From the NCBI GenBank assembly GCA_012932295.1, contig JAAONU010000011.1, positions 47,184,352 to 47,248,351 of the forward strand: a stretch of 64,000 nucleotides of DNA. Reading direction: 5' to 3'. Both the position numbers and the translations under genes were made by a program. Under the pieces are notes generated by a model, which saw nothing but the letters and a program-made list of their open reading frames with translations, ran no database searches and was not told the DNA's origin. The stretch comes from Cyclina sinensis. Lineage: Eukaryota > Mollusca > Bivalvia > Venerida > Veneridae. Of the stretch, positions 38,665 to 49,886 are shown piece by piece (within the stretch, counting starts at the first letter, position 1; the number at the start of each line of letters is the position of its first letter).

Positions 38665-41330
38665 ACAGACTCCTTTACAGACTACTGCATGGATACACTT
38701 CACAGAAAGACACAAGTCCAAAAGACTCCTATAAAAACTACTGCATAAATACACTACACAGGAAGACACAAGTCCAGAAGACTCCTATACAGACTACTGC
38801 ATGGATACACTACAAAGAAAGACAAAAGTCCAAAAAACTTCTATACAGACTACTGCATGGATACACTACACAGAAAGACACAAGTCAAATAGACTCCTAT
38901 ATAGACTATTGCATGGATACACTACACAGAAAGACACAAGTCCAAAAGACTCCTATACAGACTAATGCATAAATACACTACAAAGAAAGACATAAGTCCA
39001 AAAGACTCCTATACAGACTAATGCATGGATACACTACACAGAAAGATACAAGTCCAAAAGACTTCTATACAAACTAATGCATGGATACACTACACAGAAA
39101 GACACAAGCCCAACAGACTCCAATATAGACTACTGCATGGATACACTACACAGAAAGACACAAGTCCAAAAGAATCCTATACGGACTACTGCATGGATAC
39201 ACTACACAGAAAGATACAAGTCCAAAAGAGTCCTATACAGACTACTGCATGGATACACTACACAGAAAGACATAAGTTCAAAAGACTCCTATACAGACTC
39301 CATGCATGGATACACTACAAAGAAAGACACAAGTCTTTAAAGAATCCTATACAGACTACTGCATGGACACACTACACAGAAAGACACAAGTCCAAAAGAC
39401 TTCTATACAGACTACTGCATGGATACACTACACAGAAAGACACAAGTCCAAAAGACTTCTATACAGACTACTGCATGGATACACTACACAGAAAGACATA
39501 AGTCCAAAAGACTTCTATACAGACTTCATGCATGGATACACTACACAGACAGACATAAGTCCAAAAGACTTCTATACAGACTTCATGCATGGATACACTA
39601 CACAGAAAGACACAAGTCCAAAAGACGCCTATACAGACTACTGCATGGATACAATAAACGGAAACACACAACTAAATATGACTTCAACACAGACTATTGC
39701 ATGAATAAAATTACGGAAACACACAAGTAAATCTGTCTGCTATACAGACTACTGTATGGATGAAATTAACGGAAACTCACTAGTAATGCTGGCTCTTTTA
39801 CAGACTACTGCATGGAGTCAATTATCGGAAACACGCAAGTAAACCTGACTCCTATACAGATTACTGCATAGATACAATTAACGGAAACATACAAATATGA
39901 CTTCAACACAGACTACTGCATAGATACAATCATCGAAAGCACATAGGAATAACTGACTCCTATACAGACTACTGCATGGATACAATCATCGGAAACACAC
40001 AAGCAAAACATACTTCTTTATCGACCACTACAAAGAAAAAAGTCAAGGAAACATCCATGTAAAACTGACTCCTATACAGACTACTGCATGGAAACAATAC
40101 CCAGAAACACTCAAGTAAACTTAAAATCTAGCCAGACTTCTGTATGTCTACAATATAGGGGAACACATAAGTTAATCCGACTCCTATACAAACTACTGCA
40201 TGTATATCATACAGAAGTCTGGCTAGATGTTAAGTTTACTTGAGTGTTTCCGGGTATTGCATGGATACAATTATCGGAAACACATAAGAAAATCTGATTC
40301 ATATACAGCCCACTGTATGGAAACAATCATCGTAAACACGCAAGTAAATATCCTCATATACAGCCTACTGCATGGATACAATCGTCATTAACACATAAGT
40401 AAATCTGGCTCATATGCAGACTACTGCATGGATACAATCATCGGAAACACATAAGTAAATCTGACCCATATACAGACTACTGCATGGATACAATCGTCAT
40501 TAACACATGAGTAAATCTGACTCATATACAGACTACTGCATGGATACAATCGTCATTAACACATAAGTAAATCTGACTCATATACAGACTACTGCATGGA
40601 TACAATCGTCATTAACACATAAGTAAATCTGACTCATATACAGACTAATGCATGGATACAATCATGTAAACACATAAGTAAATCTGACTCCTATACAGAC
40701 TACTGCATGGAATTAATCATCGTAAACACATAAGTAAATCTGACCCCTATACAGACTACTGCATGGATACAATCATCGTAGACACATAAATAAATTTGAT
40801 TCCTATACAGCCTACTGCATGGATACAATCATCGGAAATACATAAGTAATTCTGACTCGTATACAGACTACAGCATGGATACAATCAGCGGAAACACATT
40901 AGTAAATCTGACTCCTATATAGCCTAGTGCATTGATACAATCATCGGAAATACATAAGAAAATCGGACTCCTATACAGCCTACTGCATGGATACAACCAT
41001 CGTAAACACATAATTCTGACTCGTATACAGACTACTGCATGGAAACAATCATCGTAAAACACATAAGTAAATCTGACTCCTATACAGCCTAGTGCATTGA
41101 TACAATCATCGTTAACACATAAGTAAATCTGACTCGTATACAGACTACAGCATGGATACAATCAGCGGAAACACACTAGTAAATCTGACTCCTATACAAA
41201 CTACTTCATGGACACAATACACGGAAATACACAAGTAAAACTAACTCATGTACAAATTACTGCATGGATGCAATAAACGGAAACACGTATGTAAAACTTA
41301 CTACTGTACAAACTACTCCATGGAAATAAT
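38665..41330. repeat. 56-bp tandem repeat array
   Basis: About 47 copies of a 56-bp unit. The left half (to about 39650) has ACTCCTATACAGACTACTGC, ATGGATACACTACACAGAAA, GACACAAGTCCAAAAG. The right half shares the first 29 bases, then AATCATCGGAAACACATAAG and TAAATCTG. One unit is present in inverted orientation (see 40096-40257). Open reading frames of up to 158 residues arise because 3 x 56 bp is in frame; they are not considered genes. Confidence 0.93.
40096..40257. repeat. Inverted copy of a repeat unit inside the 56-bp array
   Basis: The stretch 40096-40147 (ATACCCAGAAACACTCAAGT onward) is repeated in reverse complement at 40204-40257 with only about two mismatches, separated by about 56 bp of normal array. 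This makes a hairpin-capable inverted repeat in an otherwise head-to-tail array. Confidence 0.85.
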
Positions 41331-41333
41331 ATT

Positions 41334-41349
41334 ACACACACACACACAC
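41334..41349. repeat. Short (CA)n microsatellite at the junction of two arrays
   Basis: Eight AC dinucleotides lie just where the 56-bp array ends and, after a short transition, the 28-bp array begins. Confidence 0.85.
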
Positions 41350-41369
41350 GATATGACGAGTGATACTTT

Positions 41370-43250
41370 TACATACACCTATCTCGATAGATAATCTAAA
41401 GAAGTTAATGACGAGGGATACTTTTATGAACACAAATGTCGAGAAATATCTTTTAGAAGCTCATAATGGGATTTACTATTACATACACCCATGTCGAGAG
41501 ATTCTTTAACATGCGCTCATTTCGATAGATATTTTAACATACGCTTATGTCAAGAGATTCTTAAACATTCGATCATTTCGACAGATGATTTCAACATACG
41601 CTTATGTCAAGAGATTCTTAAACATTCGATCATTTCGATAGATGATTTCAACATACGCTTATGTCAAGAGATTCTTAAACATTCGATCATTTCGATAGTT
41701 ATTTTAACATACGCTAATGTCCAGAGATTCTTAAAAATGTGCTCATTTCGATAGATATTTTAACATATGCTAATGTCAGGGGATTCTTAAACATGTGCTT
41801 ATTTCGATAGATATTTTAACATACACTTATGTCAGAAAATATTTTTAAAACACTAATACCAAGAGATATTTAAACAAACCTATGTCAAGATATATTTTAA
41901 CAATTGCTTATGTCAAGAGATATTTTAATATACGCTAACTTCAACAGAAATTTTAGCATACGCTAACGTCAAGAGATATTTTTACAAACGCTGATGTCCA
42001 AAGATATTTTAACATACGCTAATGTCAAAAGATATTTAACATACGCTAACATCAAGAGATATTTTAACATACGCAGCGATACGCTAACGTCACTGAGAGA
42101 TATTTTCACAAATGCTAATGTCCTGAGATATCTTAGCAAACGCTGATGTCCAAAGATATTTTTACAAACGCTAATGTCAAAAGATATTTTAACATACGCT
42201 AATGTCAAGAGATATTTTAACATACGCTAACGTCAAGAGATAATATTTTTCACAAAAACTAGTAATGTCCAGAGATATTTTAACATACGCTAATGTCAAA
42301 AGATATTTAACATACGCTTATGTCAATAGATATTTTAAAATACGCTAATGTCCAGAGAGTTTTTAACATACGCTAATGTCAAGAGATACTAGTATTTGAA
42401 CATACGCTAATGTCAAGAGATATTTTAACATATGCTAATGTCAAGAGTTATTTTAACATACGCTAACGCCAAGAGATATTTTCACAAACGCTAATGTCCT
42501 GAGATATTTTAACATACGCGTATGTCAAGAGATATTTTAACATACGCTAACGTCAAGAGAATCTTAACATACACTAAGGTCAAGAGAATCTTAATCTAAT
42601 GTCGAGAGATAATTTTAACAAACGCTTATGTCAAGAAAAACTTCCACAACGCTAATGCCGAGAGAAACATTAATATAAGCTATAGTCGATAGATACTTCA
42701 ACATGCCCTAATGTCGAGAGATACTCTTAACATACAATTGTGTCAAAACATACTCTAACATAGGCTCTCGCCGAGAGATACTTTTAACTCCGATTATGTC
42801 AAGTGATACTTTAACAGCGGGTAACGCCGAGAGATATTTTAACATAGGCCTACGCCGACAGCTACCTTAACTTACGATTTTGTCGAGGGATACTTTAAGG
42901 CAGGTTCACGGCGAGAGATACCTTTAAGTACGATTTTGTCAACAGATACTTTTCCGCAAGCGGCTAACGTCAAGATATACTTTCACGTACGATTATGTCA
43001 AGATACTAAATTAAAATAACGCTTATGTCGAGAGATTCCAGTAGTTTTACATACGGTAATGACGATAGATACCTTAACCTACGATTATGTCAAGAGGTAT
43101 TTTAACATTTGCTAACGCCGAGAGATACCTTAAAGTACGCTTATGTCGAGAGATTCTAGTACTTTTTCATACGCTTATACCAACAGATACCTTAACGTAA
43201 ATAACTACACTTACGTCCGCTTATACCGACAGACTTTAACATACGATGAT
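41370..43250. repeat. 28-bp tandem repeat array
   Basis: About 60 to 65 copies of AACATACGCTAATGTCAAGA plus GATATTTT, with 27- to 31-bp length variants. The left end (41540-41700) has a 57-bp composite unit with ATTCGATCATTTCGATAGAT. Copies become GC-richer and more diverged after 42650 (ACGCCGAGAGATACTTTAAC forms). No spacer-repeat alternation, so this is a minisatellite. Confidence 0.92.
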
Positions 43251-44180
43251 GTTGAAACTACATACAATTGGTCCCTCCAGTTGCTGTTTCTATATTCTGT
43301 TTTATTGTTTTTCTTTTACAATTTTAAGCCTTTTCCCTTCAAACGAAGCATACTCTGAATGCGGATGAATGTTAATCTAATATGTGGAACAAAAAAAAAA
43401 GAAAATTGGAAAAGTCCCAAAAGTGAAAAAAAGACAGAAAAAGAAAGAGAAATAATCACCAAAATGCATACAGAGAAATTTAATGAGCCACTGAAACAGA
43501 AACTGGATTGTTTTGAAACAATTGAATTCTTTCCACACCGCAAAAATTCAGATAAATCTATCCACACCTATTTGTAAACGCGAATTCCTGGAAAGTTTCT
43601 TCTAGACAGATATTTGGCTGGAATAAAACATTGCCTCGAGTTGAAAACCTCTTCTGGGTGATATATAGCTTCTAATTAATCGATTTTCAATACATACAAA
43701 CAAATTTCGAGGTACGATGCTGAAAAAAAATCCTTGCCCCCAGTATCTTTAAGATAACTGAGAAGAAATTATCATTTAGTGGAATCACGTGTAAACACAC
43801 ATCGTTGATAAAATGATTATCAGTTATATCTACGTGAATAAAAACAGGTTTTTCCAATCACAAGTATATCATTCAATCAGAACACAGATAAAACGCCAGA
43901 GGTTTCAGATAATACCCTCTTTTCAATTTGCCCATAATTTTGAGTCAGTAGAGAAGGTATCTATCTGTATGTCCCCTGAATTTATGAGGGATACATAGAA
44001 GAATTTTCTATAGAACAAATATGTAACGGATACGGTCCAAAGTAGCATATTTGAACTTTATTTTAAGTTTATCGAAACCTTGAGGTGGTATATAGTGATT
44101 TTGAAATGATTACTTTGATTGAGGCCTCTCATACATTAATAACGCCTTTCATAAAGGTGTGCTTTCTTTCTGTCTGACAG

Positions 44181-44281
44181 GCCGAGGTTACAACAAACAC
44201 AAACCAGAGGCAGAGGACGGAGAGAACTTGTCCGTTACAAGCCACCCGGACGACATATTGTTTCGACAGTCAGGCGGTTAA
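44181..44281 (+). CDS. Possible 3'-terminal exon of an unidentified plus-strand gene
   Basis: A good polypyrimidine tract and acceptor (GCTTTCTTTCTGTCTGACAG) precedes a locally GC-richer stretch. In one frame (from 44183) it reads RGYNKHKPEAEDGENLSVTS, then HPDDILFRQSGG and a TAA at 44279-44281. The peptide is hydrophilic and looks like a cytoplasmic tail, but no upstream exon was found and no family is recognised. It could be chance. Confidence 0.25.
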
Positions 44282-44580
44282 CCTTTACATTCTTGGAGGG
44301 TTAGTGTTTCTTTCTGAACAAGTATCTGACAGCTAAAATCGAGAAACAAGAGTAAGCAAACATCTAGAAAAGGTAACTGTTAAACTGATGTTTTAATCCA
44401 CCACAAGTAAACTTAAGGCTAAAACAGTCTTAAAGTGTACAATTACTTTAAAAAAAAATACATCATAAAAAAGATAACTTTATCAAGAAACATTTGATAA
44501 AATGAAGTGGCAGAGGTTTATACGTTGTATAACTTGTTTGAAGTTATTCCAGAACGCGAAGGGATGAACACTGTAGTTAC

Positions 44581-44650
44581 CTGCCCAGCCGCGCAAAACC
44601 CAGCTCACACAGACATCATGGCATATCGACCTTTGGCGTGCTATTTATAG
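44581..44650 (-). promoter_or_regulatory. Candidate TATA promoter and non-coding first exon for the orphan gene
   Basis: On the minus strand CTATAAATAG (44650-44641) is followed about 30 bp later by a GC-rich segment ending GCGGCTGGGCAG, then GTAACTAC (donor at 44580). This arrangement would make a short 5' UTR exon, spliced to the acceptor just upstream of the ATG at 38265. The 56-bp and 28-bp arrays would then lie in the first intron. A second donor-like GTAGGT near 44785 is an alternative. Confidence 0.28.
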
Positions 44651-45613
44651 ATCGTGATTCATGTTTCTTCTAAAAGAGGACATAAGGTCTTACCTAAACA
44701 AAATCTGTTGTTCCTATTAAGTGAAAAACAAACAAACCCTGACACAGTTAAAAAAACAACAACAACACTAATTTTACCTACCTTGTCCCGAATTCTGCTT
44801 CCTACGTAAAAAGACGTATCACTGATATGCTAGTAGAGTGTTTATACGGATATAGTAAGTAGAATGACAGACTCTCTCTACAGTATGCAATTGCTGAGAT
44901 TTACAATGACATTATTGACCTAGTTATTTACCAGCATGAATACAAGACTATAGACCAGTAAGAAAATAATACTGAAAACTCTTTATGAAACAAACTGTAA
45001 AGTAAATGAGACTAGTAATCAGTTTTTTAACACAGTTTTGTTTTTTTATTTGTTTCTGAGTAACCTTGACTCTAGTGAGGTGAGTTCCCTTTTACTAAAC
45101 CATAATAAACACGTACCATATATTAACAATATTAACGCTTCTTACCTCAGAACCATCCGGGCGTTTTCTCGAACTGTTTCAAGAATAAATTTACCGGTAT
45201 CCGGATCAAGCATTCTCATTTCTCACCAAAAAACAACCATTTTGTAAAGTCCACATGACTGGTGTACGGAATCGATTCATTATTATTTCTGGGAATTCCC
45301 AGACAGCATTGATCTGATCTATAAATAACAGTAGTGAATTGTAACGGAAGGGAGGTAATTCGAAACATCACGAAACGCACACGCCTATGTACTCTTATGA
45401 GTACTGCATACTTATGGTCATTTTCTATTTATATCATGATCTGATGTAATAAGCACGTGAAAGAGGTGTAGCTTATACAAACAATATGTAGATACAATGA
45501 ATAATACAAGTAATACTGGTGGTGAAAGACAAATTATATATGGATCTTAAGAAATATGTATTCTTCAAATAATAGTGTGTTAGTTACAATGTCAGATAGT
45601 TTTGCTATTTCGA

Positions 45614-45727
45614 TTTAGTAACTATATATGGCTATGGGTCGTGCCATTTATTGGATTACTCTTGTTTGCGGCGGGTATCGAGCTGAACTCCGGACCTTTC
45701 AAGTTGCGAGTCTCATTCTATACTTAA
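45614..45727 (+). pseudogene. Possible remnant of a non-LTR retrotransposon ORF
   Basis: One frame reads YIWLWVVPFIGLLLFAAG and then IELNSGPFKLRVSFYT before a stop. The segment resembles the LLL..GDIELNPGP stretch at the start of ORF2 in several non-LTR elements of marine invertebrates. Two key residues of the 2A-type motif (Asp and the first Pro) are changed to Gly and Ser. No flanking RT sequence is seen. Confidence 0.25.
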
Positions 45728-46177
45728 AAAAATGCCGCTTTTAAACTTTTTATATCTATTTTCAGTGACAACACGGACAGACAAAAATCCCGCCAAGACT
45801 GATCAATATATAAGACTTAGTTTGCATTATATTCAGCTGTAGTCCTATAAATAAGCCATCGAGTTACTTTATCACCTCTAATATTCATTTTTTAATGATA
45901 TTTTATGTTTTACTTTTTTCATGTAACATGGAGTCTTATTGCTCTCCAATCGTAACAACTCGGCTTTCTCCGACAACTTCGTATAAAGACCTCATATGTA
46001 AGTGTATGAGTACACCAAATGGTAATTTGCCCCGGCTTTAATAAAAATATAAACAAACATGGCGGAATTCAAGCAGTGTTTGTCTTATGAATTAGAACAA
46101 AATGAAAATAAATTTTAATTTAAAGCATGAACAGGTGGAAGCTTTAAAAATGTTTTCAATATGTCCCACGTTGCAAA

Positions 46178-46324
46178 TGTAACAGGTGGTGAAAAATCGT
46201 GGCTCGACCGGAACTTGCACCCAGGGTCTTCCGCTTACAGGGCGGACACTCTACCAACTGAGATACCAAGCCACACGGTTCTGCCTTATCGATTTATAAC
46301 CTATTAACCTGTACCCAGCTACAT
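46178..46324 (-). mobile_element. tRNA-Thr-like SINE copy A
   Basis: On the minus strand, 46272-46200 folds as a complete 73-nt tRNA-like cloverleaf: 7-bp acceptor stem GGCTTGG/TCGAGCC, 3-bp D-stem CTC/GAG, anticodon stem TCCGC/GCGGA with loop CCTGTAA (anticodon TGT, threonine), variable AGACC, and T-arm CTGGG/TCCGG. It is followed by ACGATTTTTCACCACCTGTT, which is shared with copy B, so it is an interspersed element rather than a lone tRNA gene. Confidence 0.65.
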
Positions 46325-46447
46325 ATACCCCCTACAAATTTAGAATTTGTCCCGAATTCTCAGAGTCACAGAGACTATTGTGAAACATTCTCGAGGTGCC
46401 GAAGCAGTAGCCATAATTATAATGGTTATTTACGTTTGGCGCCAAAT

Positions 46448-46578
46448 ATAACAGGTGGTGAAAAATCGTGGCTCGACCGGGACTTGCACCCAGGGCCTTC
46501 CGCTTACAGGGCGGACACTCTACCAGCTGAGCTACCATGCCTTATCAATTTATCACCTGTAAACCTGTACCCGGCTAC
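46448..46578 (-). mobile_element. tRNA-Thr-like SINE copy B
   Basis: The second copy lies 269 bp from copy A. The 73-nt tRNA-like part is 46541-46469, with the same TGT anticodon arm and a G-C-rich T-arm (CTGGG/CCCGG), but one mismatch in the acceptor stem. Shared flanks on both sides (GTAGCYGGGTACAGGTT upstream; ACGATTTTTCACCACCTGTT downstream) define a unit of about 130-145 bp. Confidence 0.65.
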
Positions 46579-47693
46579 AGAGACACCATTTGCATTATAA
46601 AATAGTCCAATATTATCACATTTTTTCCGAGGTGACTTATATTTAAGTCGCCCGAGGCGTTCCATATGGATCTTCAAATGAACGCCAATTTGGCAGGTAG
46701 TTGGCAGTTGGATATTCGAATAACCAACTACCAACTAGTTGGTGGTTAGTAAATCGTAATACCCAAATATTTAATAGCTGTAGCAGATAATTAAATCCAA
46801 TATGTTCTAACATACCGTACTCTTTTCTGAAAAGAGAATGAAGCAGGCGACTTAGTAACTTATTCGTGTGAATCCCCAACTACCTACCCGAGGGGAGTTG
46901 GTTATTCAAACTTTGCATGTATTCCCATCAAAATCAACACTAATGTAACTGTAACAAACAAATATACTAGTTAGATGTAATCTACAACATGGTAACACTC
47001 CCTTCTAGCTATATGGATTATGGGACTCAGTTGGTTATTCGCTTAAATTCCCTTACTTCTTTCAAGTAGGTAGTAGGTTATTCCCTCTAATCTGAACCTT
47101 TACAAAACTAACTGTAACTGTTAGATTTAACCAGAATTAAAATCTGGCCAGAACTCATAGTATGGCTCCTTTATTCTTCATAATTAAGTAAAACACTTAG
47201 CATAATTTATTGATATTTCGGTGCATTTGCTTTCCAATTAAACGCTTGGAAAACTCATTAAATTTATTTTCTATTTTTAACTTTCGGTTTCGTTTCCATA
47301 AGATATATACCATGTATGAAGTTTATAACTGTCAAATTAGAAAAAATAAAAGTCATACCTCATTTAGGTTTTTTGAACAGTTTATTTGAAAAAAAAAATA
47401 CAATAAAATTAATTTTAATAATCAAGAACATGCTGATCGAGGACATTTCCAACCACTATCCTACGGTTCTGCCGTACTGTAATAGTCATATATTAGCACT
47501 GGTAAATTTTACATTTTGTGAATATGGACAATTTTAAATGCATATTTTCTCGTGCTTTAAACCTTAGAAGTCACCATTATCTTAAAATGATATATACTTT
47601 ACTAAAAAGTAACTTACCAACTTAATAATGTACTGTCAAACAACCACAATCATTCAATTTTGTTAACATATTCAATAAATGACGTAAATCTTA

Positions 47694-47701
47694 TGACGTC
47701 A
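47694..47701. promoter_or_regulatory. CRE-like palindrome
   Basis: TGACGTCA, with a second half-site ATGACGTAA 14 bp to its left. It is 1.9 kb upstream of the peptidase start codon. A single palindrome of this length can occur by chance. Confidence 0.15.
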
Positions 47702-49602
47702 CTATAATTCCCGAATATATTAAAGGAATCAGGGGCAAATAACACCAGACTAACTCCGCACATTGTTACTTCCCCTATAGTTTCAGTCACACGTACATCT
47801 GTAATGAGGCGGAAGTTTGTGCTCAATTGCAAATTAATCAAAATGTAAAACTGAACACACCCAAGTTTAGATTATATTACAGATAAAGACAGTCTGCATA
47901 TTTATTTTTTAAATGGTGAACGCCCAGGCTTACGGTATTTCTTCCATGCTCTAGGTCGACTAATGATGCAGATTACTTTACATAATATAGATTAAGGTTT
48001 GTTGCAGCTTCACATGCTTCATGGGAGAAAATTCTGATTTAACTATGTTTGATTCTCTTCACAAGTTGTTTCCCTTTCAATGACTCATCAATATTTTGCA
48101 GCACTCTGTTTATATATATATCTTACGAAGCGGCAAGTCGAAGATTCGAGTTTCGTCTGGGGCTTGTTTTGACGAGTCCGATTTGCAGCCGCCAGCTAGT
48201 TAAACAATTGTCACCAATTGCCAGATCGTCTGGAGCCTGGCACATAGGAGTGAATATGTACTCCAAAAGCCAGGGAGGCTGGCCCTTTCAGTAGGGGTGA
48301 GAGATTATAATATACGAGCGCATTACTTTTTACTTATTTCTTATTTTTGCTCCTTTCTTGGTGTTTATAACTATATTACACTACAGTAATTTTGGAGCGC
48401 TTTAATCTTAAATAGGTTAATATACATGTACAGGTGTATTGAAAAACTCACCTCTCTATGTTACGGGTCGTCTTCTTGGTTGTGGAGTCAAGGTCGCTGA
48501 CAAAATGTCATGGATTGTTTCTCATTACTGCTAGATTATCAGAGGAGAGGGTAACGTTTCATGAATAATAAAACTGTTATATTATGTGTTTTGACAATAG
48601 CGAACGTTATCAGTGTTCGTGTATTATACATACAATACTTGACCTTGAAAAAACATTTCTTATACGAAATCATCGGAGTGGAATATTTTTTGAAAATATT
48701 TTGTTTGTAAAAGTCGTGCAAACAATAGAAGCGTCTGAAAGCGTAGGTCTTTTAACAACGAGACGATTGGATCAACATTATGAACGGATGCATTTTAGCT
48801 GACTGGCATTTTAAGGCAATTTATTATATTCATGACTGCCACTGATGCGTGGTATTGTACATGTCACCATGTTATTGTAAGGCATTACTCTTGATTTTTG
48901 TAACATATAAGCAGTAAAGTTCAAAAATAAATCTTGTGTCGGAACTTAAAGGTAAAGTTATATTGATTTCATAATTGTAATAACTGAATTGTTTTGCATC
49001 ACTGCATTGTATAAAATATTGAAGGCTGCATTTAATAATGTCTGTATTAAACTCTTTTTACTGCATACTGTTTACACTTCTAAATATCACACTATGGTTT
49101 GATGCATGTGGAGCAGACATTTATATATGTACATGTTCTCTATTTGTTCTAAATTATGCATAGAAATATATCGAAAACGTGAACTTCTACTATTTTTGCA
49201 AAATATTTGAAACTTCATTTCTGGTGTGCTCACAACATTTAAATATGGAAACCGTAAGGACACTTTCTTGACAGTACTATTAGTACTGGATAGATTTTGA
49301 CATTAGAAACAGCTTGAGTTAACAAACGGATAAACTGAATGGTAGTATTGTTTTCGGCTGTTTTTATTTGTTACTTTTTCACCGAGAAAGATGAGAAAAG
49401 AACACAAGAATGTTCGTGTCAGCCTTACGCTATCCGTTTAATGTTCATGCAATGATTGACTATATTCGCTAAGGAGAGATTTACTGATTTACATAAAGTT
49501 ATGAATATTATATTTCAGTAAATTTAGAAACCTTTTGGTGGACGGGTGCAATATACACCTTTTTGTATGACAGCACATTAAATAAAACTATTTAATTCCA
49601 AA

Positions 49603-49886
49603 ATGAGGGAGTTTCAAAGTTCTACGGAGGACGTTTATGCTTCGCGGAGAAGATCACGTGATCGAAGATGCATAATCATTTCCGTGGTAGCGGTGGGAAT
49701 AGCGGCTTTTGTCATCGGCATTTTAATTGGTCGATTTGCTACATGCCCAGATACTGAAACAACAGAGGAGAGGGATGGAGTCTTTCTCAAAGACGTACCA
49801 AAAAACCTCATGGCAGACGAAGACCCAGAAATAAGTAAACTTCTAATACAAGGAATGCAAGCAGATAACATTCGTGAAAATCTCAG
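49603..49886 (+). CDS. Peptidase exon 1: cytoplasmic tail, membrane anchor, stalk
   Basis: ATG in context CCAAAATGA; an in-frame TAA precedes it. The tail has SRRRSRDRR before the hydrophobic helix [20 protein letters not shown], giving the type II topology of the family. The luminal stalk contains [12 protein letters not shown] and the conserved-looking [16 protein letters not shown]. The cytoplasmic leader is about the length of the human one. Confidence 0.9.

Larger units (their letters stand above)
43251..49602. other. Spacer upstream of the peptidase gene
   Basis: AT-rich. It contains the candidate exon at 44181, the candidate minus promoter at 44.6 kb, a possible LINE remnant at 45614-45727, two tRNA-Thr-like SINE copies (46178-46578), a region of GTTGGTTATTC near-repeats in both orientations at 46680-47090, and a CRE-like TGACGTCA at 47694-47701. 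No further gene is supported. Confidence 0.5.

Noticed and set aside
39025..39730. 158- and 132-residue ORFs with DTLHRKTQVQKT repeats
   Set aside because: Product of the 56-bp array in three frames; no conservation bias to any frame.
41491..43250. 28-bp regular repeat considered as a CRISPR array
   Set aside because: Repeats are directly adjacent without unique spacers, diverged, and in a eukaryotic genome.
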